In this document: piece by piece, positions 7,264-13,671 of the stretch
Layout of the letters: the number at the start of each line of letters is the position of its first letter
How positions within the stretch are numbered: position 1 is the stretch's first letter
Source of the DNA: an uncultured Bacillota bacterium
GTDB taxonomy: Bacteria; Bacillota; Clostridia; Peptostreptococcales; Anaerovoracaceae
DNA length: 13,671 nt
Assembly: GCA_959606705.1 (NCBI GenBank)
Contig: CAUHLX010000035.1
Span: 1-13,671 of the forward strand
Direction of reading: 5' to 3'
Program-made: the position numbers and the translations under genes
Notes under the pieces: generated by a model
Seen by the model: only the letters and a program-made list of their open reading frames with translations
Told to the model about the DNA's origin: nothing
Databases searched by the model: none

Positions 7264-8436
7264 CTATAAAGTTTTAACAAAATCCTTTAACCGGCTCATC
7301 GCTTCCGCGATCTCCTCCCGAGAACAGGCGTAAGCCAGGCGAATGAACCCTTCTCCGCTCTTTCCGAAGGCTCCGCCCGGAACCATGGCCACTCCCGCCT
7401 CATCCAGCGCTCTGGCGCAGAACTCCGCAGAAGAGATGCCCAAGCCGCTGATCCGCGGGAAGATGTAGAACGCGCCTTTCGGTTCCGCGAATTGAATGCC
7501 GTCGATGGCCGCCAGACCGTCCATGATCATATTTCTGCGGACCTGAAACTCGGCCACCATTCCTTCGGTGAAGGACTTCCCGTTGAGGAAGGCTTCCGCC
7601 GCTCCGTACTGTACGAACGAGGTGGCACAGGTCGACATGTTCTGATGAACTTTGTTCATATAGGCGATGATTTCCTTGGGGCCAATGGCATAGCCGATTC
7701 TCCAGCCCGTCATGGAAAAGGTCTTTGAGGTAGAATTGATGACGATGGTCCGCTCCTTCATTCCCGGTAAAGTGGAAAGACTGGTGTGTTTCCCTTCAAA
7801 CAGGAACTGGTCGTAGGTTTCATCGGAGACCACGATCAGGTCCTTCTCCACAGCCAGTGCCGCGATTTTCGCCAGTTCTTCCTTTCCCACCACCGCTCCG
7901 GTGGGATTGTGGGGGGTGTTGACCAGAACCGCTTTGGTGCGCGGGGAAATCTGCTTCCGAAGGTCATCCGCCTTTAACTCGAACCCGTTTTCAAACTTCA
8001 GCGGCACTTCCTTGATCGCCACGCCGGCAATCTGCGCCATGTCGGTATAAGCAGAAAAATAAGGGCTGGGAATCAGAATTTCATCCCCGGGATCCGGTAC
8101 GGTAAGCATGAAGGACATCAGTGCTTCGCAGGCTCCCGCGGTGACCATGATCTCGCACTCCGGATCTGCTTGGATTCCGTTGTCCCGCAGCTCCTTGGCC
8201 GCGATGGCCTCTCTCAGCTCATCGATTCCCGCCATGGCGGTGTAATGCACCAGCCCTGCCTCCAGCGCTTTAATCGTGGCATCCTTGGCCAGCTGCGGAG
8301 AGTCGTAATCCGGTTTGCCGATCTCCATGTGAAACACCTTCCGGCCTTCCTTCTCCATCAGGAGTGCCTTCTGAAAGATCTCGTAAAGGCCCCCCGACAT
8401 ATCCATGCTTCTCATCCGTTGATTCAATGTTTTCAT
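7264..8436 (-). CDS. PLP-dependent class I/II aminotransferase
   Basis: A 390-residue fold-type I aminotransferase that moves an amino group between an amino acid and a 2-oxo acid. PLP-site residues are all present: NTPHNPTG with Asn177, VVSDETYD with Asp205 and Tyr208, STSKTFSMTGWRIGY with the Schiff-base Lys238 and Arg246, and FIRLAYA with Arg366 for the substrate alpha-carboxylate. The N-terminal MEIGKPDYDSP is typical of aspartate/alanine/aromatic-type enzymes, so the substrate cannot be named. AAGGAG stands six bases before the ATG. It is the first gene after the sigma-54 promoter, with a leader of about 46 nt, and precedes dctP. In this setting it probably interconverts the 2-oxo acid made by GlcD with an amino acid, for instance pyruvate with alanine. 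Confidence 0.93.
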   Translation of the reverse strand: MKTLNQRMRSMDMSGGLYEIFQKALLMEKEGRKVFHMEIGKPDYDSPQLAKDATIKALEAGLVHYTAMAGIDELREAIAAKELRDNGIQADPECEIMVTAGACEALMSFMLTVPDPGDEILIPSPYFSAYTDMAQIAGVAIKEVPLKFENGFELKADDLRKQISPRTKAVLVNTPHNPTGAVVGKEELAKIAALAVEKDLIVVSDETYDQFLFEGKHTSLSTLPGMKERTIVINSTSKTFSMTGWRIGYAIGPKEIIAYMNKVHQNMSTCATSFVQYGAAEAFLNGKSFTEGMVAEFQVRRNMIMDGLAAIDGIQFAEPKGAFYIFPRISGLGISSAEFCARALDEAGVAMVPGGAFGKSGEGFIRLAYACSREEIAEAMSRLKDFVKTL

Positions 8437-8492
8437 AACGCGCTCCTTCAGTGATTAAATCTCGTCTAAAATTCGATCATGTCATCACATAA

Positions 8493-8508
8493 CGCATATT
8501 TCATGCCA
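8493..8508 (-). promoter_or_regulatory. Predicted sigma-54 (-24/-12) promoter of the aminotransferase-TRAP-ETF-glcD operon
   Basis: On the minus strand TGGCATG (8508-8502), four bases, then ATGCG (8497-8493) fits the sigma-54 pattern TGGCACG-N4-TTGCW, with the invariant GG and GC exactly 10 nt apart. Transcription would begin near 8483, about 46 nt before the aminotransferase ATG. The match with the site at 12965-12980 (13 of 16 positions) and the sigma-54 activator gene nearby strengthen the call. Confidence 0.75.
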
Positions 8509-8565
8509 ACGTACCGCGAAGAAAAAATCCGTTGAAATTCCACGTTTCTTATTTTTCCGGAACAG

Positions 8566-8611
8566 AAAAAAAGCAACAACCTTTGCACTGCTTGCAGCAA
8601 AAGTTGTTGCT
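8566..8611 (-). terminator. Terminator after the LarA-like gene; also copy 1 of a repeated dyad (possible activator site)
   Basis: Arms 8572-8586 and 8597-8611 form a 15-bp stem; on the minus strand one pair is G-U. The loop is 10 nt, and the stem runs into TTTTTTT (8572-8566). It starts 20 nt after the stop of the LarA-like gene, so it is a strong rho-independent terminator. The same sequence plan recurs at 13055-13094. The dyad centre lies about 108 bp upstream of the start expected from the sigma-54 promoter at 8493-8508, the usual distance of an enhancer-binding site. Confidence 0.88.
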
Positions 8612-8631
8612 CTTTTCCAGAATTATCTGAA

Positions 8632-9936
8632 CTACCGCTCTTTAAAATCCAGCAGCAGCCGCTCGGTTTCATCAAAACACATTTCCCTCGGTTCACTTAA
8701 AATTTCAATGTCGGGATGCGCTTCCGCTTCCGTCAGCATGCTCTCGGAAATGTAGATCTCGTTCATATGCATGGTGTCCAAAATCACCGATAATCGCACT
8801 CGCTCCAGATCCAACGCGTTTGAGGTATTCACCGCCGCCTTGATCACGTTCCGGTCCGTATCCAGAGTCACCGGAATTTTCACCAGGCTGCAGTTGGTCA
8901 CGGTCAGGGCATTGGCGTAAGAGGCGTCCAGATCCAGCTGATCGTACAGCCGCCTGGTAATCAAATCCGCTCCGCCGATTCCTACGGCATTTCCGTGGGT
9001 TTCCTTCGTGAGGTCCAACACGGCGATGGTTCCGATCCTAGGTCCGCCGGAAGCGAAAGGGGTCAGCCAGCGTCCGGTAATATTGGGATCCATGCCGTCT
9101 CCCGACACGTTTTTGCCCACCTGGCCTACCACCAGTACATCCATGGGTTCCAGCAAAAATCCCGCCATTCGCTGCCGGGCCCTCCGGAGCATTTGAGCGT
9201 CCTGTTCTATAATCTGCTCTCCCGGCACCGCTTTGATCTCCGCCAGGTGATCATAAGCGTTTTCCACCACCCCCAGCGCAAACAGCACATTGCACCGTTC
9301 GATCTTCATCCGGGCCATCTCCCGTATGAACCGACCCATGTATTTATAAGTGTACCGATGACAGGTACTGGCTCCCTTCTGCTTTCCCAGTCCGATGGTC
9401 AGCATCTTTGCCAGCCCGCTTTCATTGGCCGCCCGGAAACCGGTATGAGGCTTGACTCGCGCGATGATTACGATCCCGTCCGCCTGACAAGCGAACCGAT
9501 CCATGTGAACGGGAACCGTTCGGCCCAGCTCCTCCACGGCAAGCTCCCCGATCTCTTCCACCTCCATGGAAGACCGTATGGGACAGCCTGCCGCTGCTTC
9601 CGTAACGCCCAAATCGGCCAGCATCTTCTGCTGGCCCTCCGCCGTGGCGCCGCCGTGGCTTCCCATGGCCGGCACGATAAAAGGCTCCGCCCCCATTTTC
9701 TTCAATTCGTCCACCACAGTCCGTACCAGCAGCGGCAGCTGGGCGATCCCCCGGCTGCCCACACCCACGGCGATCTTCATTCCCGGCCGGATTCCCTGGC
9801 GAATCCCGGGCTTTTTCAACTCTTGCCGAACGGCGCCTTCCACATCCGCAATCTCCTGCGAATCGAACCTCTGACGAATTTTAACCAACCGAGGCAGCGG
9901 CGTATCCTTGATCATATCGTACAGCACCTGATCCAT
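8632..9936 (-). CDS. LarA-family (lactate racemase domain, DUF2088) protein
   Basis: A 434-residue protein related to the nickel-dependent lactate racemase LarA and its homologues, which racemise or epimerise 2-hydroxy acids with a nickel-pincer nucleotide. Motifs that resemble the LarA active site are GSHGGAT (His94) and RVKPHTGF (His164), with nearby Lys177 and His193 as possible cofactor-lysine and nickel-ligand equivalents. These assignments rest on motif likeness, not on an alignment. GVGSRGIAQLP at 58-68 resembles the family's N-terminal phosphate-binding region. AAAGGAG precedes the ATG by six bases. It lies 32 nt after the sigma-54 activator and ends the glcD2 unit. The cofactor synthesis genes larB, larC and larE are not in the window. 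A 2-hydroxy-acid racemase or epimerase feeding the GlcD enzymes fits best, but the true substrate is unknown. Confidence 0.75.
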   Translation of the reverse strand: MDQVLYDMIKDTPLPRLVKIRQRFDSQEIADVEGAVRQELKKPGIRQGIRPGMKIAVGVGSRGIAQLPLLVRTVVDELKKMGAEPFIVPAMGSHGGATAEGQQKMLADLGVTEAAAGCPIRSSMEVEEIGELAVEELGRTVPVHMDRFACQADGIVIIARVKPHTGFRAANESGLAKMLTIGLGKQKGASTCHRYTYKYMGRFIREMARMKIERCNVLFALGVVENAYDHLAEIKAVPGEQIIEQDAQMLRRARQRMAGFLLEPMDVLVVGQVGKNVSGDGMDPNITGRWLTPFASGGPRIGTIAVLDLTKETHGNAVGIGGADLITRRLYDQLDLDASYANALTVTNCSLVKIPVTLDTDRNVIKAAVNTSNALDLERVRLSVILDTMHMNEIYISESMLTEAEAHPDIEILSEPREMCFDETERLLLDFKER

Positions 9937-9968
9937 TCCGATCTCCTTTCAATGTTAAAGACCCGATC

Positions 9969-11393
9969 TCAAAGTCCCATCTTGCGCAATTTATGCTGCA
10001 GCGCCTGCCGGGTGATTCCCAGGCTTTCGGCCGCCTTTGACACGTTGCCGCCGTTTTCCTTCAGCGCATCCTTTACCAGCGAATATTCCAGTTCCGTCAT
10101 ATATTCGCCCAGACTCACACCGGAGGTTCCTCCTCTGCAGATTTCCCGGCCCGCTTTTTTAGCGGCCTGAGGAATGGTTCGCTCCGCCCGGTGGTGCTTC
10201 ACAAAGTAGTTGGGCAGGTTCTCCAGGTGGATAGTGCCCCCCTCTTCCGTCAAATTGACACCGCACTCCAGCACGTTGCGAAGCTCTCGAACATTTCCCT
10301 GCCAGGGATCGTTGGCAAAGGCCCGCATCACCTCATCGTCCAGACCGTCCAATTCTTTGTGACCGGCACTGCAGAACTGCTCCAGGAAATACCCGGTCAG
10401 CAGCTCCAGATCCCCTTCTCGTTCCACCAGCGGCGGCACGAAAATATCGATCACCGATAGGCGATAAAACAAGTCGGAACGCAGCTTTCCCGCCTGGATC
10501 AGCAGCTCCGGATCCTCGTTGGAAATGGCGATAACCCGCACATCCACATGGACCATCTGACTGGCGCCCACCGGTCGGAAGGCTCCTTCTTGAAGTGCTC
10601 TCAGCAGCTTGGCCTGCAGGCTCACCGGCAGAGAGTTGATCTCATCCAGCACCAGAGTCCCCCCGTCGGCCATCTGAAACAGTCCCGGCCGATCCACGGC
10701 GCCCGTAAACCCGCCTTTCATGGTCCCGAAAAAAGTGCTTTCCAGCAGGTTATCGGGAATCGCGGCACAGTTTTCGGCGATCAGCGGCTTGTGCCGCCGT
10801 CCGCTTTCATTGTGAATGCTCTGAGCGATCAATTCCTTCCCGGTTCCCGAAGCCCCGACAATCATCACGTTGGAATCGCACTGGCTGGCCAGCTTAGCCA
10901 CCCGTTTGACTTCCTCCATCTCCTTGCTCTCTCCCACCAAGTCGGCGATGAGGCATCTGGAACCCCCGTCCTTCAGGACCTCCTTTTTCGCCAGCTGATT
11001 GATATCCTTGGTGATTCCCAGCACCTTATCGTGGAGACCGCGGATTTCCGTGATATCTACCGCGATTTTCACCGCGCCGACCAACTTCCCGTTCTCCGTA
11101 ATCGGCCACACCGAGTTATTGGTAACCACACAATTGCCAAATTTATTGACTCCGCTGTAAATCTGATTGACTTGGGGCAGCCCGGTCCTCAGTGTCTTGA
11201 GCAAGTCGCGGTTCCGATCATCCGCACCCTGCTCGATCACATTTTTTCCCACGACCTCTTCCACTACCCGGTTTTCAATCACGGACATTTTCCGATTATA
11301 GAGAAGCGTTATTCCATCCCCGTCCACCACGTGGATTCCGTCCTTCAAAACACTGGTCAATTTTTTTAAAAGACTCTCTTTGCTCATTGTCAT
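9969..11393 (-). CDS. Sigma-54-dependent transcriptional activator (PAS - AAA+ - Fis HTH), RocR-like
   Basis: A 474-residue enhancer-binding protein. Residues 5-120 form a PAS-type sensor domain (ending GAVKIAVDITEIR). The AAA+ core spans about 150-395, with Walker A GASGTGKE (180-187), the sigma-54 contact loop GGFTGA (227-232, where most relatives have GAFTGA), Walker B GGTLVLDEIN (244-253), the LRSDLFYRL arginine-finger region (304-312) and GNVRELRN (367-374). A Fis-type helix-turn-helix closes the protein at 449-472. The wording FFGTMKGGFTGAVDRPGLF resembles RocR and BkdR, activators of amino-acid catabolism. It presumably binds upstream sites and opens the two sigma-54 promoters of this window, with its PAS domain sensing a pathway acid. 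Lying between glcD2 and the LarA-like gene, it would be autoregulated. The start is uncertain: ATGs at 11393 and 11387 both lack a strong ribosome binding site. Confidence 0.93.
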   Translation of the reverse strand: MTMSKESLLKKLTSVLKDGIHVVDGDGITLLYNRKMSVIENRVVEEVVGKNVIEQGADDRNRDLLKTLRTGLPQVNQIYSGVNKFGNCVVTNNSVWPITENGKLVGAVKIAVDITEIRGLHDKVLGITKDINQLAKKEVLKDGGSRCLIADLVGESKEMEEVKRVAKLASQCDSNVMIVGASGTGKELIAQSIHNESGRRHKPLIAENCAAIPDNLLESTFFGTMKGGFTGAVDRPGLFQMADGGTLVLDEINSLPVSLQAKLLRALQEGAFRPVGASQMVHVDVRVIAISNEDPELLIQAGKLRSDLFYRLSVIDIFVPPLVEREGDLELLTGYFLEQFCSAGHKELDGLDDEVMRAFANDPWQGNVRELRNVLECGVNLTEEGGTIHLENLPNYFVKHHRAERTIPQAAKKAGREICRGGTSGVSLGEYMTELEYSLVKDALKENGGNVSKAAESLGITRQALQHKLRKMGL

Positions 11394-11431
11394 GGTATCT
11401 CATCCCTGTTTTCCGTTTCAGTCGTATCAGA

Positions 11432-12814
11432 TTAGTAAATTGCCGTATCCGGATTGAGTATGTTGTTGGGATCGAACAGCGTCTTGATTCCTCGCATCAA
11501 GGCGATCTGTGTTTCTGTCAATTGAAGGGGCAGATTTTTGATTCGCGTCTTTCCAACTCCGTGTTCCCCGGTAATCGTTCCACCCATCTCCACCGCCAGT
11601 TTATACAGTTCTTCCTTCATTTCTTCATAATAGGAAGGAATCTCTCCGTTTACCATGTAAATATTGTTGTGGACATTTCCATCTCCGATGTGTCCCACGG
11701 AGTCGATGGTGGCTCCGTATTTCTCCGCAATGCTGGTAAAGCCCTTCATCAGCTTGGGAATATCCGCCGGGGGAACCGCGATATCCAAGGTATCCACCAT
11801 ATAAGGCTTAACCGCCAGATAGGTGTTATTGCGAATGCGCATCACCCGGTCCTGCTGCTCCTTGCCGTCGAGAATCAGACTTTCCACGGAACCTTTATTG
11901 CTGCAGATTTCTTCGATGATCCCGCTGGAATTGAACAGGCTGTCTTCGCTCTCCTCCGCCAGCATGAAGAGCAGATCCACCGTGCCATTTTTCAAGGGCC
12001 ATTCCTCTCCCAGATTTTCCGCCGATCGACAGGCGATGGATCGATCCAGATATTCGATGGCCAGCGGCACGATTCCCACCTGCAGCACTCTGGTCGCCGC
12101 CTCCGTCGCCTGATCACAGCTGTCGAAGGAGACCAAAATCGCTCCGTTAAACTGAGGCTCCGGATAGAGGCGCAGCATGACCTTGGTGATGATTCCCAGA
12201 GTTCCTTCCGAGCCGATCATCAGTTGAAGCAGATCGTAGCCCGCGTTATTTTTATACAGCTTTCCGCCGAAGGTCATCACCTCCCCGGAAGGCAGAACCA
12301 CTTCCAGACCTTTGATATTGTTGCGCATCACCCCGTGCTTTCCCGCGCGGGCGCCGCCGGCGTTTTCCGCAGCCATTCCGCCTACCTGGGCATTTTCGTC
12401 TCCCGAATGACAGGGAAAGTACAAGAGCTCTTTTTCTTCCAAATAGTCGTTCAACTCTTTTAACGTTACGCCGCATTCCAGGGTGATCATGAAATTTTTG
12501 GCGTCGTATTCCACCACGTTTTTAAACCGTTCCATGGAAAGAATCACGCTGGGCCTCACCGGAACAGCCGCTCCGCACAAGCCGGTCCCACCGCCTCTGG
12601 CCACGACCACGGTTCCCGTCTGATTCGCCAGCTTCATGATCGCCGAAATTTCTTCCACACTGCCGGGCTTGACTACCACACATTCCTGATTTGCTTCCGG
12701 CCGCAGTCCCGGTTCTGTCTCATCATACAGATACTCCTCCACCTCCGCCGCTTCGTACACCAACTGCCCGGCTCCCACGATCTTCCTCAGTTCCTCTACA
12801 ACTTCCCTCTTCAT
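11432..12814 (-). CDS. glcD: FAD-linked 2-hydroxyacid dehydrogenase, GlcD/LctD family, copy 2
   Basis: A second 460-residue GlcD-type flavoprotein, aligning with copy 1 over its whole length with essentially no gaps and an estimated 60-65% identity by eye. It has the same domain order and motifs: RGGGTGLCGAA, AENAGGARAGKHGVMRN, IGSEGTLGIITKVMLRLYP, GHIGDGNVHNN and TGEHGVGK. The ATG at 12814 is chosen because AGGTG lies eight bases upstream and the N-terminus then matches copy 1. The ATG at 12856 has GGAGG directly abutting it, too close to work well. It is the first gene after the sigma-54 promoter at 12965-12980, 38 nt ahead of the activator gene. No second ETF lies next to it, so it may share EtfAB from the other operon. 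It may differ from copy 1 in substrate or in the isomer it takes. Confidence 0.9.
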   Translation of the reverse strand: MKREVVEELRKIVGAGQLVYEAAEVEEYLYDETEPGLRPEANQECVVVKPGSVEEISAIMKLANQTGTVVVARGGGTGLCGAAVPVRPSVILSMERFKNVVEYDAKNFMITLECGVTLKELNDYLEEKELLYFPCHSGDENAQVGGMAAENAGGARAGKHGVMRNNIKGLEVVLPSGEVMTFGGKLYKNNAGYDLLQLMIGSEGTLGIITKVMLRLYPEPQFNGAILVSFDSCDQATEAATRVLQVGIVPLAIEYLDRSIACRSAENLGEEWPLKNGTVDLLFMLAEESEDSLFNSSGIIEEICSNKGSVESLILDGKEQQDRVMRIRNNTYLAVKPYMVDTLDIAVPPADIPKLMKGFTSIAEKYGATIDSVGHIGDGNVHNNIYMVNGEIPSYYEEMKEELYKLAVEMGGTITGEHGVGKTRIKNLPLQLTETQIALMRGIKTLFDPNNILNPDTAIY

Positions 12815-12954
12815 TTCCGACACACCTTTCTCCGTTTTGATCCGCGCATCCTCCAAGCGGCTGCCGCCGCCTACCTTTCGTATTACCGTACGGGCAGTGC
12901 CGCTGCGCCCTCCGAGGAAATTGGCATCGCCGCGCGAACGGTTTTACTTCGGTT
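12815..12954 (-). other. GC-rich 5' leader of glcD copy 2
   Basis: If the sigma-54 promoter is real, the mRNA has an untranslated leader of about 140 nt, three times that of the other operon. It is GC-rich and holds small self-complementary stretches (CCGTACGG near 12885-12893; GCGGC/GCCGC near 12857-12871). I recognise no known riboswitch, T-box or terminator/antiterminator pair in it. Confidence 0.4.
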
Positions 12955-12964
12955 TCATTATTGT

Positions 12965-12980
12965 TGCATTTTCCATGCCA
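12965..12980 (-). promoter_or_regulatory. Predicted sigma-54 (-24/-12) promoter of the glcD2-activator-LarA-like operon
   Basis: On the minus strand TGGCATG (12980-12974), four bases, then ATGCA (12969-12965) gives GG and GC 10 nt apart, as sigma-54 holoenzyme needs. Both predicted promoters share TTGGCATG and ATGC, deviating from consensus at the same two positions (T for C, A for T), which suggests one regulon. Expected transcription start is near 12955. Confidence 0.75.
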
Positions 12981-13049
12981 AATTCGTCTCACGGACAGAA
13001 TCCCGAACGTTTGGAAAGAAACGCCGGCCGAATCGCTCACTCTCCCTCG

Positions 13050-13093
13050 AAAAGAGCAACGGAATTTGCACCTCTTGCTGCAAATTCCGTTGC
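13050..13093 (-). terminator. Terminator-like hairpin after the MFS gene; also copy 2 of the repeated dyad
   Basis: Perfect 15-bp stem, 13056-13070 with 13079-13093, loop 8 nt. On the minus strand the stem is followed by TCTTTTC, a short U-tract, so termination may be incomplete. It begins 28 nt after the MFS stop codon. It matches the hairpin at 8572-8611 in all outer and inner blocks, and its centre lies about 119 bp upstream of the start expected for the promoter at 12965-12980. Confidence 0.75.
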
Positions 13094-13121
13094 ACCTAGA
13101 ATGATCTCCACAAATTCAACA

Positions 13122-13671
13122 TCACAGGGTTTTATACCGTCCGACCAGAAATCCGAAAACGGTCACCGCCGCCGCGGCGGCCATGTAAAACAACAGCACG
13201 CCGTTCCAGCTTCCGGCGTAATCGAAGACCATTCCCGAAAGCGCCGGTCCCACCGCCGCCAGCAAATATCCGCCGCTCTGCGCCATCCCGGAAAGCTCGG
13301 CCGTCTCCTGCTGGCTGCTGCCCTTGGTCCCGATCATGGCCAAGACCCAGGAGATGGCGCCACCGCTGGCCATGGAGGCGCAGGTTAAGGAGATCGCCAG
13401 AATGGTCAGATTGCCGCCCGAGCAGAACACCCCCGCGATTCCTCCCAGAAATCCCACACCGATGGCCATGCCCAGCCATTCTTGCCGGCGAATATGCTCC
13501 GCCAGGATGGGGATAAAGAAGCTCATGGGCAGAGATGCCAGCTGAAAGACCAAGGCCAGCATTCCCGCCGCTCTCTCCGTGACCCCCATGCTCTTAACGA
13601 TTGTCGGCATCCAAGAGGTGATGGAGTAAAACAATAGAGACTGCATTCCCATAAACGCCATGATACACCAA
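13122..13671 (-). CDS. MFS transporter, CynX/NimT-like, C-terminal part (5' end cut by window edge)
   Basis: The frame is open to the window edge, so the ATG at 13661 is internal and the visible 183 residues are the C-terminal half of a 12-helix major facilitator. FMGMQSLLFYSITSWMPTIV followed by a short AGMLALVFQLASLP stretch is the hallmark of the CynX/NimT branch (cyanate and nitroimidazole-type transporters; many members of unknown substrate). About five or six membrane helices are visible, separated by short loops with RR-Q and RYKTL ends. A hairpin terminator follows the stop, so it appears to be transcribed separately from glcD2. It could move a related organic anion, but nothing in the sequence decides this. 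Confidence 0.85.
   Translation of the reverse strand, partial: WCIMAFMGMQSLLFYSITSWMPTIVKSMGVTERAAGMLALVFQLASLPMSFFIPILAEHIRRQEWLGMAIGVGFLGGIAGVFCSGGNLTILAISLTCASMASGGAISWVLAMIGTKGSSQQETAELSGMAQSGGYLLAAVGPALSGMVFDYAGSWNGVLLFYMAAAAAVTVFGFLVGRYKTL

Noticed and set aside
8466..8696. 76-codon minus-strand frame over the end of the LarA-like gene
   Set aside because: It runs through the terminator hairpin and the sigma-54 promoter, overlaps the larA-like coding end in another frame, and has no credible ribosome binding site.
12883..12927. Possible 14-residue leader peptide (MPISSEGAALPVR-like frame) in the glcD2 leader
   Set aside because: No ribosome binding site before its ATG and no run of codons that would suit attenuation.
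12723..13040. 105-codon minus-strand frame over the glcD2 leader and promoter
   Set aside because: It overlaps the start of glcD2 in another frame and spans the predicted promoter; the composition is basic and repetitive, with no family resemblance.
1..13671. CRISPR arrays, insertion sequences, tRNA or rRNA genes
   Set aside because: No regularly spaced repeats, transposase motifs, terminal inverted repeats or recognisable cloverleaf/rRNA sequence seen on either strand.

Overview
The window looks like the chromosome of an anaerobic, moderately GC-rich Firmicute, most likely of class Clostridia. The grounds are near-perfect AGGAGG-type ribosome binding sites, a clostridial-type methionyl-tRNA synthetase, anaerobe-type electron-transfer flavoprotein (ETF) subunits next to a GlcD/LctD-type dehydrogenase, and a RocR-like sigma-54 activator. 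This assignment is an inference; there is no rRNA in the window. All supported genes lie on the minus strand, so the window reads from right to left. No IS element, CRISPR array, tRNA or phage gene was seen.

Layout in transcription order. (a) 13671-13122: the 3' part of a CynX/NimT-type MFS transporter gene. (b) 13093-13050: a hairpin, followed at 12980-12965 by a sigma-54 (-24/-12) promoter and a leader of about 140 nt. (c) 12814-8632: a three-gene unit, glcD copy 2, a PAS/AAA+/Fis sigma-54 activator, and a LarA-family (DUF2088) protein, ended by a strong terminator hairpin at 8611-8566. (d) 8508-8493: a second, almost identical sigma-54 promoter. (e) 8436-1002: a seven-gene unit, class I aminotransferase, TRAP transporter dctP-dctQ-dctM, etfB, etfA, glcD copy 1, ended by a terminator at 951-906. 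(f) 836-1: metG with its own sigma-A-type promoter, cut off by the window edge.

Functional reading (inference). The two units look like one regulon for uptake and ETF-linked oxidation of a 2-hydroxy acid. The TRAP system imports a carboxylate. The LarA-like protein may interconvert its stereoisomers. One or both GlcD flavoproteins oxidise it to a 2-oxo acid and pass electrons to EtfAB. The aminotransferase links the 2-oxo acid to an amino acid. The order etfB-etfA-glcD matches lctBCD of Acetobacterium woodii, but a TRAP transporter and a sigma-54 activator take the place of a lactate permease and the usual regulator. Lactate is the default guess for the substrate; another 2-hydroxy acid is equally possible.

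The most interesting non-coding signal is a 40-nt element present twice (8572-8611 and 13055-13094), each copy just upstream of one of the two sigma-54 promoters. Its outer and inner blocks are identical, while four stem positions differ with pairing preserved. It may be both the terminator of the preceding gene and the upstream activator site of the sigma-54 regulator.
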